From Pseudoxanthobacter soli DSM 19599 (GTDB lineage: Bacteria > Pseudomonadota > Alphaproteobacteria > Rhizobiales > Segnochrobactraceae), in assembly GCF_900148505.1 (NCBI RefSeq), contig NZ_FRXO01000001.1, forward strand, positions 796,414 through 860,413: 64,000 nt of DNA, written 5' to 3'. The notes beneath the pieces were generated by a model that saw only the letters and a list, made by a program, of their open reading frames with translations, was not told the DNA's origin and did no database searches. The position numbers and the translations under genes were made by a program. This document shows positions 8,399-17,252 of the stretch, piece by piece (the first letter of the stretch is position 1; each line of letters opens with the position of its first letter).

Positions 8399-9078
8399 GA
8401 TCCAAGCTCCTTCGACCAGTTGATGGCGGTGACGTAGATTCCGAGCGGGTTGGCCCGCAGCTTTTCGGCGTCGCGCGGCACCTGCACGACGACAGTCAGG
8501 ATGGCGGTCCAGCGCTCGGTGGAGGCGAGCGAGCCGTCCTGATAGGTCCGCTGGACCCAGGCGACGCGGAAACTGTCGGGCGACGCGCGGATGACACTCG
8601 AGACATCGACGGCGATCTGCGTCTTGCCGACCTTGGTGAAGGGGTCGTTGGCGCGGGCGTAGTCGTTGAGCGCCAGCGCGCCAGCCTGCGTGGTGAAGTC
8701 GTAGGCCCTGAGCCAGTTCTGACGGACGATGATCGCGTCAGCCGGGATCGAGCGAACCTCTTCGATGAAGCGCGCGAGATGGAAGGCGGTCTGCGGATCG
8801 GTTGGCCGATAATCGGCGGTTGCCGGCGCGACGGCCTGCGCCTGACCGAGTTTGTCGACCTGCACCACCCACGGCACGACCGAGCCGCTCAGCGATTGCC
8901 AGACCAAGGCGGCGGAGAGACCCGCCGACAAGGCCAGCGATCCGAAAGCCATCAGGCGCCAGTTCTTCGCCTGCACACGAGCGGAGCCGATGCGATCATC
9001 CCAGACCTGCGCGGCGCGTTGATAGGGCGTCTCGGGTTCGGGAGATTTGCCATAGTGGGTGGACGGTCGTTTGAACAT
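8395..9078 (-). CDS. trbF: Conjugal transfer protein TrbF (VirB8-like)
   Basis: 227 residues: a short cytoplasmic tail with NPYQRAA-like sequence (TPYQRAAQVWDDRIGS near 18), one membrane segment (about 43-65) and a periplasmic NTF2-like VirB8 domain. It is an inner-membrane assembly component of the mating channel. Its ATG shares a base with the trbL stop (TGATG). The stop at 8395 is followed by the inserted gene instead of directly by trbG coding sequence. Confidence 0.95.
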   Translation of the reverse strand: MFKRPSTHYGKSPEPETPYQRAAQVWDDRIGSARVQAKNWRLMAFGSLALSAGLSAALVWQSLSGSVVPWVVQVDKLGQAQAVAPATADYRPTDPQTAFHLARFIEEVRSIPADAIIVRQNWLRAYDFTTQAGALALNDYARANDPFTKVGKTQIAVDVSSVIRASPDSFRVAWVQRTYQDGSLASTERWTAILTVVVQVPRDAEKLRANPLGIYVTAINWSKELGS

Positions 9079-10403
9079 CAGCGGTCGCTTTCGGAGAGAT
9101 GGACGGACGAGCCGCCGCCATGGCTGTCACCGGATTTGACCGCATGGGCGGCGGCCTGGACGCCGTGCGACATCGCCTGCGAGCGCTTCATGCGCTTGGC
9201 CCAGGCGGGCGGACCGTCGGTGGTTGCAGATGAGGATGCGGCAGCATCCGATGGAGCGCCGTCGCCGGTGACCGATCGGCCGCCCGCCTCGAAGCTGTCC
9301 TTCATCGACGCGGCGGCGCGCCTGAACGGGCTGGCGATGGCAGAGCCGAGTTTGGAGGCGCCGGTGCCGGCGACATTGCCGAGACCCGCTGCGACTCCTG
9401 TCGCGCCGGTGTGTCCGGCGGCACCGAGGCTGTAGGCTGACGATGCTCCCCCTGCGAGCGCCGCCCCACCACGTGCCGCTGCGGCGGCACCTCCCGCCAA
9501 TGCCGCACCACCGGAGGCGGCGGCACCGACCGCCGCAGCACCCGCCATCGCCATGCCGCCGGCGGCGAGTCCGGTTCCGATCGCCGCGCCAGCACCGAGT
9601 TGCGGCCCTCCCGAGACGAGACCGTTGGCGATGCCGGGGCCGAAGATGCCGAGACCGAGCAGCGACAGCGCCGCCAGCACGATCGCCATAGCGTCGTCGA
9701 TCGTCGGCGTCGCTCCGTTGAAACCGGCGGTGAACTCGGAGAACAGTGTCGAGCCGATGCCGATGATGACGGCGAGCACCATCACCTTGATGCCCGACGA
9801 GATCACGTTGCCGAGCACCCGCTCGGCCATGAAGGCGGATTTGCCGAAGAGGCCGAAGGGTATCAGCACGAAGCCGGCGAGCGTCGTCAGCTTGAACTCG
9901 ATCAGGGTGACGAAGAGCTGGACGGCGAGGATGAAGAAGGCGAGCAGGATCAGCGCCCAGGCGAACAGCAGACAGGCGATCTGGATGAAGTTCTCGAAGA
10001 ACGACACCCAGCCCATCAGGTCGGAAATGGAGTCGAGCAGCGGCCGGCCCGCATCAAGGCCGGTCTGCGCCACCTTGCCGGGACGCATGAGATGGCTGAC
10101 CGAGAAGCCGGTGCCGGACGCCTTCAGGCCCAACCCTGCGAAGCTCTCGAAGACGATGCGCGCGAGGTTGTTCCAGTTGCCGATGATGTAGGCGAAGACG
10201 CCGACGAATAGGGTCTTCTTGATCAGCCGAGCGATGATGTCGTTGTCGGCGCCCCACGACCAGAACAGTGCGGCCAGCGTCACGTCGATGACGATCAACG
10301 TCGTGGCGATGAACGCCACCTCTCCCTGCAACAGGCCGAAACCGCTGTCGATGTAGCGGGTGAAGACCTCCAGGAAATGATCGATGACGCCGGAGCCACC
10401 CAT
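9078..10403 (-). CDS. trbL: P-type conjugative transfer protein TrbL (VirB6-like)
   Basis: 441 residues from the ATG at 10403; a TTG two codons earlier overlaps the trbK stop. The N-terminal half has about six hydrophobic segments (for example LIVIDVTLAALFW and IACLLFAWALILLAFFILAV). The C-terminal third is an extended Ala/Gly-rich region ending in a polar, Ser-rich tail, as in TrbL. It forms the inner-membrane channel component. Confidence 0.95.
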   Translation of the reverse strand: MGGSGVIDHFLEVFTRYIDSGFGLLQGEVAFIATTLIVIDVTLAALFWSWGADNDIIARLIKKTLFVGVFAYIIGNWNNLARIVFESFAGLGLKASGTGFSVSHLMRPGKVAQTGLDAGRPLLDSISDLMGWVSFFENFIQIACLLFAWALILLAFFILAVQLFVTLIEFKLTTLAGFVLIPFGLFGKSAFMAERVLGNVISSGIKVMVLAVIIGIGSTLFSEFTAGFNGATPTIDDAMAIVLAALSLLGLGIFGPGIANGLVSGGPQLGAGAAIGTGLAAGGMAMAGAAAVGAAASGGAALAGGAAAAARGGAALAGGASSAYSLGAAGHTGATGVAAGLGNVAGTGASKLGSAIASPFRRAAASMKDSFEAGGRSVTGDGAPSDAAASSSATTDGPPAWAKRMKRSQAMSHGVQAAAHAVKSGDSHGGGSSVHLSESDR

Positions 10404-10405
10404 GG

Positions 10406-10675
10406 TCAATGCGCCTCCGGTGACGTGGTGCCGAGGAACCGGTCGCGGTTCTCGGCCCAGGCCTTGAGGCAGCTTGCATCACGGCTGGCGGCCTCGCCCA
10501 TGTCGCGGCAATGCCGGAGCGTGGCGCGCAGCGATCCGGGATCACCGACGTGAGGACGGCTGACGGTGCGGATCTCCGTCGTTTCTTCCTTGCGGGTCAG
10601 CTCGATCACCGAGGCGGTGATCGCCACCGCGACGAAGGCGACGACACCGAGGCGTGCGAGGGTCTTGCCGTCCAT
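10406..10675 (-). CDS. Putative entry exclusion protein TrbK-alt
   Basis: 89 residues with one N-terminal hydrophobic segment (LGVVAFVAVAITASVIEL, residues 8-25) and a short polar remainder with CRDMGEAASRDASC, matching the TrbK-alt family found between trbJ and trbL. Members are thought to block redundant entry of the same element by acting at the inner membrane or periplasm; this rests on family assignment and position only. It begins 10 bases after the trbJ stop. Confidence 0.85.
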   Translation of the reverse strand: MDGKTLARLGVVAFVAVAITASVIELTRKEETTEIRTVSRPHVGDPGSLRATLRHCRDMGEAASRDASCLKAWAENRDRFLGTTSPEAH

Positions 10676-10685
10676 CGCCGCCCCC

Positions 10686-11444
10686 TCAGTTGCTGCCGTA
10701 GAACATCTTGGCCGAACCGGGCTGGTAGCCCGTGCCCGGCGTCAGGAAGCGCCGGCGCTGTTCGCGCCCCTGCTCGGCCGCGGCCGCCCGCTCGGCATCG
10801 CTGAGCGCTTGCGCCCGGCCGTTGGCGGCGACCACGGCCGTGAGGTCAGCGAGCTGCTGCGCCTGGAGCGCGAGAAGCTGATTGCCGGCCTGTGTCGCCT
10901 GGAGCGCGCCGGTCGCTGACTGGCTGGCTCCAACCAGCGACGACATCTGCGCACGATTGGTGTCGATGTTGCCGACGACGCCGGCCTGCACGCGCATGGC
11001 ATCCTGCAGACCGCCGACGGTGTTCTGCCAGCGCGAGCGGGCATCGGCGACGAGTTGCTGGTCCGACGCCGACATCGAAGCGGTCGAATATTTCTGCTGG
11101 AAGGCCCGGTCGATCTGCTGGACGTCGTAGGCGATGTTCTGCGCCTGCCCCAGAAGCTGCTGCGTGCGCTGCACGGACTGCTGAAGCTGCTGGAGCGACG
11201 AATACGGCAGGCTCACCAGATTGCGGGCCTGATTGATCAGCATCTGCGCTTCGTTCTGCAGCGAGGTGATCTGATTGGTGATCTGCTGGAGCGCGCGGGC
11301 AGCCTGAAGGACGTTCTGCGCATAGTTCGACGGGTCGAAGACGATGATGGCGTGCGCGGGCATCGGCAGCATCGGCGCGATGGCGACTGAGGCGGAAAGC
11401 AAGGCAGCGACGAAGCGCGCCGCGCACGAACGGCGCAGGGTCAT
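10686..11444 (-). CDS. trbJ: P-type conjugative transfer protein TrbJ (VirB5-like)
   Basis: 252 residues. A signal peptide occupies about residues 1-33, ending PMPAHA. The mature part starts VFDPSNYAQNVLQAARALQQI, the typical TrbJ opening, and is almost entirely helical and Gln-rich, consistent with a periplasmic coiled-coil pilus-tip or adhesin protein. Its ATG overlaps the trbE stop (ATGA). Confidence 0.95.
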   Translation of the reverse strand: MTLRRSCAARFVAALLSASVAIAPMLPMPAHAIIVFDPSNYAQNVLQAARALQQITNQITSLQNEAQMLINQARNLVSLPYSSLQQLQQSVQRTQQLLGQAQNIAYDVQQIDRAFQQKYSTASMSASDQQLVADARSRWQNTVGGLQDAMRVQAGVVGNIDTNRAQMSSLVGASQSATGALQATQAGNQLLALQAQQLADLTAVVAANGRAQALSDAERAAAAEQGREQRRRFLTPGTGYQPGSAKMFYGSN

Positions 11445-13879
11445 GGACGTGTCTCCAGATTGGTGAGGTCGGGAATGAGGTCGGCGGCCCAGCCGGCACC
11501 GCGATGGCGCAACCAGGCATCGAGGAAGCCGTCACGGCCATGTTCGGCGACGATCTTCGCGATAGCCGCCTGATCGGTCTTCGAGGACGCGGCGCAGAGC
11601 GCCAGCGCCACGTCCGACAGACCCAGCTCGAACAGCCGGTTGCCGCGCCGGGACTGGCAGTAGTAGTCGCGCTTGGGCATGGCCCGCGCGATGATCTCGA
11701 TCTGGCGGTCGTTGAGACCGAAACGGCGATAGATGGCTGTGATCTGCGGCTCGATCGCCCGTTCGTTTGGCAGCAGAAGCCGTGTCTGACAGCTCTCGAT
11801 GATGGCGGGCGCGATGGTACTCCCGTCGATATCGGAGAGCGACTGTGTGGCGAAGATGACGCTGGCGTTCTTCTTCCGGAGCGTCTTCAGCCACTCCCGG
11901 AGCTGGCCGGCGAAGCCCTCGTCGTCGAGCGCCAGCCAGCCCTCATCGACGATGATGAGCGTTGGCGAGCCGTCGAGCCGGTCTTCGATCCGGTGAAAGA
12001 GATAGGCGAGCACGGCGGGCGCAGCTTCGGTGCCGATCAGCCCTTCGGTCTCGAAGGCTTGGCAACTGGCCGTGCCGAGATGCTCGTGCTCGGCATCGAG
12101 CAACCGGCCCCATGCGCCGCCGATGCAGTACGGGCGGAGCGCCTGTTTCAGGTCGTTCGATTGCAGCAGGACGCAGAGGCCGGTGATGGTGCGTTCCTCG
12201 ACTGGCGCGGAGGCGAGTGGGGTCAACGCCGTCCAGATATGTTCTTTGACCTCCGGGGTGATGGCGACGCCTTCGCGGATGAGGATGGCGACGATCCAGT
12301 CCCCGGCCCAGGCGCGCTGGGCGGTCTCCTCGATGCGCGCGAGTGGCTGCAGGCTGACAGAGGTCTCAGAGCTGTCGGTCAGCCCACCACCGAGATCGTG
12401 CCAGTCGCCCCGCATCGCGAGCGCGGCGGCGCGGATCGAACCGCCGAAGTCGAAGGCGAAGACCTGAGCCCCGGCATAACGGCGGAACTGCAGGGCCATC
12501 AGTGCCAGCAACACGGATTTGCCGGCGCCGGTCGGACCAACAACCAGTGTGTGGCCGACATCGCCGACATGAAGGGAAAACCGGAACGGGGTCGAGCCTT
12601 CGGTCTTGCCGAACAGCAAGGGGGCGGCGCCAAAGTGCTCGTCCCGTTCCGGCCCCGCCCACACGGCACTGAGGGGGATCATGTGGGCGAGATTGAGCGT
12701 GGAAATCGGTGGCTGCCGGACGTTGGCATAGACATGCCCCGGCAGACTGCCGAGCCATGCGTCCACGGCGTTGATCGTCTCCACCATCGCGGTGAAGTCG
12801 CGGCCCTGGATGACCTTTTCGACCAGCCGCAGCTTCTCGTCGGCAGCGCGCGGATCGGTGTCCCACACCGTCACCGTGGCGGTGACGTAGGCGATGCCGG
12901 CATAGTCGGCGCCGAGTTCCTGAAGCGCGAGATCGGCGTCCGCCGCCTTGTTCGAGGCATCCGTGTCCACCAGCACGGATTGCTCGTTGGTCATCACCTC
13001 CTTGAGGATCGCGGCGATCGACTTGCGCTTGGCGAACCATTGCCGCCTGATCTTCGTCAGCAACTTCGTCGCATCGGTCTTGTCGAGCAGGATGGCGCGA
13101 GTGGACCAGCGATAGTGAAAGGCGAGCCGGTTCAGTTCGTCGAGCAGGCCCGGTGTCGTCGCTGTCGGAAAGCCGGTGATGGTCAGAACGCGCAGGTGCT
13201 GCGCTCCCAGCCGCGGCTCCAGCCCGCCGGTGAGCGGCTGATCGGCCAAGAGCGCGTCGAGATACATCGGCGTCTCGGGAACGCGGACGCGATGCCGGTG
13301 CGTGGAGACACAGCCGTGCAGATAGGTTAGCGTCTCGCCGTCATCGAGCCAGCGGCACTCCGGCATGAAGGCTTCGATGAGACGCAGCAGCCGGTCGGTG
13401 CGGTCGGCAAAACCGGCCATCACCTCGTGCGCGTCGATGCCGGTCTTCTCGCGGCCTTCGTAGAGCCATGTCTCGGCGCGCGCGGCGTCCTCGGCCGGCG
13501 GCAGATAGGCGAAGGTCAGGAAGTAGCTGGACTCGAAGTGTGCTCCCGCTTCTTCGAAGTCGGCTTTCCGCTCGGCATCGACCAGCGCCGAGGCAGCATC
13601 GGAAAAGCGGCTCGCGGGATAGACGCCCGCTGCATGGCGTTGCGCCTCGACGAAGATCGCCCAACCGCTGCCGAGACGGCGGAAGGCATTGTTGAGGCGG
13701 CCTGCGACGGCGACCAACTCGGCGGGCACAGCCGAGTCAAGATCGGGACCACGGAAGCCTGCAGTGCGTTGGAAACTGCCGTCCTTGTTGAGCACGATGC
13801 CAGGGCCGACCAAGGCCGCCCAGGGGAGAAAATCGGCGAGACGTCGATTGCGGTTGCGATATTCGGCGAGGTTCATCAT
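11441..13879 (-). CDS. trbE: Conjugal transfer ATPase TrbE (VirB4-like)
   Basis: 812 residues from the first of two adjacent ATGs (13879, 13876). The N-terminal CagE/TrbE domain starts NLAEYRNRNRRLADFLPW. Walker A VVGPTGAGKS lies at 446-455 and Walker B TLIIVDEGWLALDDEGF near residue 630. It powers pilus biogenesis and substrate transport at the inner membrane. The length is normal for TrbE. It starts 12 bases after trbD and overlaps trbJ by ATGA. Confidence 0.97.
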   Translation of the reverse strand: MMNLAEYRNRNRRLADFLPWAALVGPGIVLNKDGSFQRTAGFRGPDLDSAVPAELVAVAGRLNNAFRRLGSGWAIFVEAQRHAAGVYPASRFSDAASALVDAERKADFEEAGAHFESSYFLTFAYLPPAEDAARAETWLYEGREKTGIDAHEVMAGFADRTDRLLRLIEAFMPECRWLDDGETLTYLHGCVSTHRHRVRVPETPMYLDALLADQPLTGGLEPRLGAQHLRVLTITGFPTATTPGLLDELNRLAFHYRWSTRAILLDKTDATKLLTKIRRQWFAKRKSIAAILKEVMTNEQSVLVDTDASNKAADADLALQELGADYAGIAYVTATVTVWDTDPRAADEKLRLVEKVIQGRDFTAMVETINAVDAWLGSLPGHVYANVRQPPISTLNLAHMIPLSAVWAGPERDEHFGAAPLLFGKTEGSTPFRFSLHVGDVGHTLVVGPTGAGKSVLLALMALQFRRYAGAQVFAFDFGGSIRAAALAMRGDWHDLGGGLTDSSETSVSLQPLARIEETAQRAWAGDWIVAILIREGVAITPEVKEHIWTALTPLASAPVEERTITGLCVLLQSNDLKQALRPYCIGGAWGRLLDAEHEHLGTASCQAFETEGLIGTEAAPAVLAYLFHRIEDRLDGSPTLIIVDEGWLALDDEGFAGQLREWLKTLRKKNASVIFATQSLSDIDGSTIAPAIIESCQTRLLLPNERAIEPQITAIYRRFGLNDRQIEIIARAMPKRDYYCQSRRGNRLFELGLSDVALALCAASSKTDQAAIAKIVAEHGRDGFLDAWLRHRGAGWAADLIPDLTNLETRP

Positions 13880-13891
13880 GGCCGCGTCCCC

Positions 13892-14173
13892 TCAGACCGA
13901 AAGGTGCGCAGATATGCGCAGATGGCGGCGGCCGACCTCGACGAACAGCGGGTCGCGCTTTGCCGCCCACACCGCCGCGAAGTGCCCGATCGCCCAGATG
14001 GCGATGCCGACCAGCCAGAGACGCAGACCAAGGCCCACCGCGCCGGCGAGCGTGCCATTCATGATGGCGATGGCACGCGGCGCGCCGCCGAGTAGGATCG
14101 GCTCGGTCAACGCTCGGTGAACCGGCACAGTGAAGCCCGGCACTTCGCCGCTCTGATCGCCGACGCCCGCCAT
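13892..14173 (-). CDS. trbD: Conjugal transfer protein TrbD (VirB3-like)
   Basis: 93 residues, MAGVGDQSGEVPGFTVPVHR at the start, then two adjacent hydrophobic segments (about 36-65) and a basic end, all usual for TrbD. The start is fixed by the trbC stop: TGATG shares one base. The frame is open further upstream, but that part runs inside trbC and trbB. It is an inner-membrane partner of TrbE. Confidence 0.93.
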   Translation of the reverse strand: MAGVGDQSGEVPGFTVPVHRALTEPILLGGAPRAIAIMNGTLAGAVGLGLRLWLVGIAIWAIGHFAAVWAAKRDPLFVEVGRRHLRISAHLSV

Positions 14174-14505
14174 CAGACCAACGCTCCGCCGCCGAACGAG
14201 AAGAAGCTGAGGAAGAACGAACTGGCGGCAAACGCGATCGACAGGCCGAAGACGATCTGGATCAGGCGGCGGAAGCCGCCCGAGGTGTCGCCGAAAGCCA
14301 GCGCCAAGCCCGTGGTGATGATGATGATCACGGCGATGATCTTGGCGACCGGACCTTCGATCGACTGAAGGATCTGCTGCAGCGGCTGTTCCCACGGCAT
14401 TGATGAGCCGGAGGCATAGGCGGGTGCCGTCACCGCCACGCTGAGCGCGACGATGGAGACGGTTAGGGCGAAACGTTGGCGCGCGAGGCGTGCGACTTGG
14501 ATCAC
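14173..14505 (-). CDS. trbC: Conjugal transfer pilin TrbC (VirB2-like)
   Basis: 110 residues beginning with a GTG that overlaps the trbB stop (GTGA). The signal peptide ends near residue 32 (APAYASGSSMPWEQPL), and two hydrophobic helices follow (AKIIAVIIIITTGLALAF and IVFGLSIAFAASSFFLSFF) separated by a short polar loop, as in TrbC/VirB2 pilins. The longer upstream frame lies inside trbB and is not used. Confidence 0.93.
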   Translation of the reverse strand: MIQVARLARQRFALTVSIVALSVAVTAPAYASGSSMPWEQPLQQILQSIEGPVAKIIAVIIIITTGLALAFGDTSGGFRRLIQIVFGLSIAFAASSFFLSFFSFGGGALV

Positions 14506-15509
14506 GGAGTTTCTCCTTCCGGGTTGGTGCGGATCGCGTTCGATGCGCCGTCGACGGCGGGCACGACGCGGTAATCGCCGTCCGGGCCAAGGCCATCGAC
14601 ACGGGCGAGTTCGGCGAGCCGGCGCGCGGCACCACGGCCGGACAGGACGGCCACGAGATCGATGGTCTCGGCGATCAGCGCGCGCGGAACGGTGACGACG
14701 GCTTCCTGGATGAGTTGTTCCATCCGCCTCAGTGCGCCGATGGCGCTGCCGGCGTGGATGGTGCCGACGCCGCCCGGATGGCCGGTACCCCAAGCCTTCA
14801 GAAGGTCGAGCGCCTCCGCGCCGCGCACCTCCCCGACCGGGATACGGTCCGGGCGCAGGCGTAGGGATGAGCGGACAAGATCGGAGAGTGAGGCGACGCC
14901 ATCCTTCGTCCGCATCGCGACGAGGTTCGGCGCGGCGCATTGCAGCTCGCGTGTATCCTCGATGATGACGACGCGATCGGAAGTCTTCGCGACCTCCGCC
15001 AACAGCGCGTTGGTCAACGTCGTCTTGCCGGTCGAGGTGCCGCCCGCGACGAGGATGTTGGCGCGGGATGCGACGCCCTGGCGAAGCGCTTCGGCCTGTG
15101 CAGCGGACATGGTCCCGGCACGGACGTAATCGTCGAGCGTGAACACGGCGACGGCGGGTTTGCGGATGGCGAAAGCGGGAGCCGCGACCACCGGCGGCAA
15201 CAGCCCCTCGAACCGTTCGCCGGTCTCCGGCAGTTCGGCCGAAACGCGCGGGCGACCAGCATGAACCTCGGCGCCGACGTGGTGCGCGACGAGGCGCACG
15301 ATGCGCTCGCCATCTGCCGGCGACAGATGCTCGCCGGTGTCCGACAGTCCTTCAGAGAGCCGATCGATCCAGATGCGCCCGTCCGGGTTCAGCATCACCT
15401 CGACGACGGACACATCTTCCAGAAGGCGGGCGATGGCGGGGCCAAGCGCCGTGCGCAGCATCCGCGCGCCGCGAGCCAAGCCTTCCGTATTGTGATGCGA
15501 AACCGCCAT
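14502..15509 (-). CDS. trbB: P-type conjugative transfer ATPase TrbB (VirB11-like)
   Basis: 335 residues. Walker [10 protein letters not shown] at 156-164, the Asp box near IIEDTREL (183-189), Walker [12 protein letters not shown] at 220-230 and the His box [11 protein letters not shown] at 243-253 identify a VirB11-family secretion ATPase. In related elements trbB directly follows copG. Here 2.85 kb of unrelated genes intervene, so its transcription must come from readthrough or from a promoter within that cassette, perhaps the promoter of the Rrf2 gene on the same strand. Confidence 0.97.
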   Translation of the reverse strand: MAVSHHNTEGLARGARMLRTALGPAIARLLEDVSVVEVMLNPDGRIWIDRLSEGLSDTGEHLSPADGERIVRLVAHHVGAEVHAGRPRVSAELPETGERFEGLLPPVVAAPAFAIRKPAVAVFTLDDYVRAGTMSAAQAEALRQGVASRANILVAGGTSTGKTTLTNALLAEVAKTSDRVVIIEDTRELQCAAPNLVAMRTKDGVASLSDLVRSSLRLRPDRIPVGEVRGAEALDLLKAWGTGHPGGVGTIHAGSAIGALRRMEQLIQEAVVTVPRALIAETIDLVAVLSGRGAARRLAELARVDGLGPDGDYRVVPAVDGASNAIRTNPEGETP

Positions 15510-15676
15510 CTGATCCCCGATCTCGCCGGGGAGAAGTCAGACGGTCCCCAGACGGGGTCGATTAAAAGAGCCGGAAATTGGGCTGATTCAACAAGGTTTT
15601 GATGACGTGCGGCCTTGGCGAAGAAAAGGCGGTGATTGGCGGGATTGGTTATTCGCTGTCGGCCGGCCGATATCGC

Positions 15677-16171
15677 TCAGCGCTGTGCGTTCTCGACGTA
15701 GGTCGCCACCGCCTTCTTGTTGTGCGCGTCGATCAATTGGGCTCCGTCGGCAACGAGATCGGCAAGGGTTTGCTGTTGCAGGGCAGTCCGCCAAGCCTCC
15801 TCGGCGGCGATCATGCGGGTCTTGATGAAGCAATCGGCCTTGTAGGCGCACGGGTCCTTCGCCTTGCCGGGACCACGCCGGCGGATTTCGCGGCAGACGA
15901 AGGCGGGCTCCCGCCCGTCGATCGCTTCTACGATGTCGAGCAACGTGATGCGCTCCGGGTCGCGCGCCAGTCGATAGCCGCCGCGCGGCCCCGGCACGGC
16001 ATCGATGACGGAAGCCGCAGCGAGCGCCCGCAAATGCTTCAGAAGATAGGTTTCCGAAACGCCGTGCAATTCGGCGAGACTCTTGCCCGGAAGCACTTTG
16101 CCCTCCCGCAATCCGGCCAGCACCAAGGCACAGTGCAGCGCCGCCTCCACCCCGTCGCTCATGCGCCGCAT
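15677..16171 (-). CDS. Rrf2-family transcriptional regulator
   Basis: 164 residues from the ATG at 16171, preceded by GGGAGAGG. The winged helix includes LAELHGVSETYLLKHLRALA and GPRGGYRLARDPERITLLDIV, standard for Rrf2. Three Cys residues follow in a CX14CX5C arrangement (VCREI; DPCAYKADC), close to the iron-sulphur ligands of IscR/NsrR but with a longer first gap, so cluster or thiol sensing is plausible but unproved. It is divergent from an AhpD-like gene with a perfect palindrome between, its probable operator. Its transcript runs toward trbB. Confidence 0.9.
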   Translation of the reverse strand: MRRMSDGVEAALHCALVLAGLREGKVLPGKSLAELHGVSETYLLKHLRALAAASVIDAVPGPRGGYRLARDPERITLLDIVEAIDGREPAFVCREIRRRGPGKAKDPCAYKADCFIKTRMIAAEEAWRTALQQQTLADLVADGAQLIDAHNKKAVATYVENAQR

Positions 16172-16205
16172 CGCCCTCTCCCGTTCCGTTCTTGGATTGC
16201 GTCCT

Positions 16206-16232
16206 AATCATGGATATATATTATCCATGATT
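16206..16232. promoter_or_regulatory. Perfect palindrome, probable Rrf2 operator
   Basis: Arms AATCATGGATA (16206-16216) and TATCCATGATT (16222-16232) are perfect inverted repeats around a 5-base AT spacer. The site lies between the divergent Rrf2 and AhpD-like genes and contains -10-like AT sequence, so binding would block one or both promoters. Assignment to the Rrf2 protein is by position. Confidence 0.7.
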
Positions 16233-16265
16233 ATCAGCCAACCCCTCTCGCTACCGGAGGCACCC

Positions 16266-16733
16266 ATGCACCCCAGACTGAACATCGCCGCGCTGGCACC
16301 CGAACTCTATCAGGCGGTCCGCACCCTCGACGGCGCCGTGACCAAGTCGGGCCTCGACAAGCGCACGCTTCATCTCGTCAAGCTGCGCGCCTCGCAGATC
16401 AACGGTTGCGCCTACTGCGTCGACCTGCATGTGAAGGACGCTCTGGCGGACGGGATGGACGCCCAATTGCTGCATCTCGTCGCCGTCTGGCGCGAGTCCC
16501 CGTTCTTCGACGCGCGCGATCGGGCGATCCTCGAATGGACCGAGAGCGTGACCCTCGCCGCCGCGACGGGCATTCCCGACGCCGCCTTTGAAACCGTCCG
16601 CGCCATCTTCTCGGAAGCCGACATCGCCAAGCTGACGATCGCCATCGGAACCATCAACATCTGGAACCGCATCGCGGTCAGTTCCCGCATGCAGCACCCG
16701 GTCGGCACGGAAAAGAACGCGGTTGCTCCTTGA
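16266..16733 (+). CDS. Carboxymuconolactone decarboxylase family protein (AhpD-like)
   Basis: 155 residues from the ATG at 16266, preceded by GGAGG five bases upstream; the longer frame crosses the divergent promoter. NGCAYCVDLHVKDA carries the CxxC pair plus His typical of AhpD-like alkylhydroperoxidase core proteins, which reduce peroxides with thiol partners. It is therefore more likely an oxidative-stress protein than a true decarboxylase. Rrf2/AhpD-like pairs are common, so the neighbour is probably its regulator. It lies inside the transfer region on the opposite strand. Confidence 0.9.
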   Translation: MHPRLNIAALAPELYQAVRTLDGAVTKSGLDKRTLHLVKLRASQINGCAYCVDLHVKDALADGMDAQLLHLVAVWRESPFFDARDRAILEWTESVTLAAATGIPDAAFETVRAIFSEADIAKLTIAIGTINIWNRIAVSSRMQHPVGTEKNAVAP

Positions 16734-16744
16734 TCGATTTGCCC

Positions 16745-16775
16745 TTGACCCTGACATTGATGTCAGGGGTTACGA
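16745..16775 (+). promoter_or_regulatory. MerR-type promoter with 19-bp spacer and dyad
   Basis: -35 TTGACC (16745-16750) and a weak -10 TTACGA (16770-16775) are 19 bases apart, the overlong spacing that MerR-family activators correct by DNA distortion. The dyad CCCTGACAT-TG-ATGTCAGGG (16749-16768) fills the spacer. It drives the merR/MFS pair immediately downstream. Confidence 0.75.
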
Positions 16776-16793
16776 GATGCAGCAGGAGGGCGG

Positions 16794-17252
16794 ATGAAGA
16801 TCGGAGACGTTGCAAAAAGGACGGGGGCGAGCGTGCGCTCTATCCGTCACTACGAGAAGGTCGGCCTGATCCGCGCCACCCGCGAGGAGAACGGCTATCG
16901 CGATTTCGACGAAGCCGATGTGCTTCTGGTGCGCCGCATCGGCCGGATGATCCGACTCGGCTTCACCACCGAGGAAATCGCAACCTTTCTCAATTGCATC
17001 GTCGACGATCCCGCCACGGTCACCGCCTGTCCGAAGGTGGCCGCTGCGCATCGGTTGAAGCTCGCGGCGATCGAACGGCAGATGACCGATCTCGAAACCC
17101 GTCGCCAGAAGCTTCTCATCACCCTGAAAGCTGCCTCCGGTCAGGACGACATCAGCGTACCGGAGACGCTTGCCTATGCCGAAACCAGCCCCATCGCCCT
17201 CGCTCATCCTCGCCACCCTGGCGCTCGCGGTCTATTTCGTCGGCGCGGTTGA
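16794..17252 (+). CDS. MerR-family transcriptional regulator
   Basis: 152 residues starting MKIGDVAKRTGASVRSIRHY, the MerR winged helix, followed by a dimerisation coiled coil (about 80-112) and a short C-terminus. There is one Cys near residue 78 (TACPK) and no CxxC-type metal site, so an organic or redox ligand is as likely as a metal. Good ribosome-binding site GGAGGG. Its 3' end overlaps the MFS gene by 77 bases in another frame, so the last 25 or so residues may be recently gained. Confidence 0.9.
   Translation: MKIGDVAKRTGASVRSIRHYEKVGLIRATREENGYRDFDEADVLLVRRIGRMIRLGFTTEEIATFLNCIVDDPATVTACPKVAAAHRLKLAAIERQMTDLETRRQKLLITLKAASGQDDISVPETLAYAETSPIALAHPRHPGARGLFRRRG

Noticed and set aside
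11504..13330. A 608-codon plus-strand frame opposite trbE
   Set aside because: TrbE is complete and conserved on the minus strand; the antisense frame is rich in Arg, Gly and Asp, typical of shadow frames.
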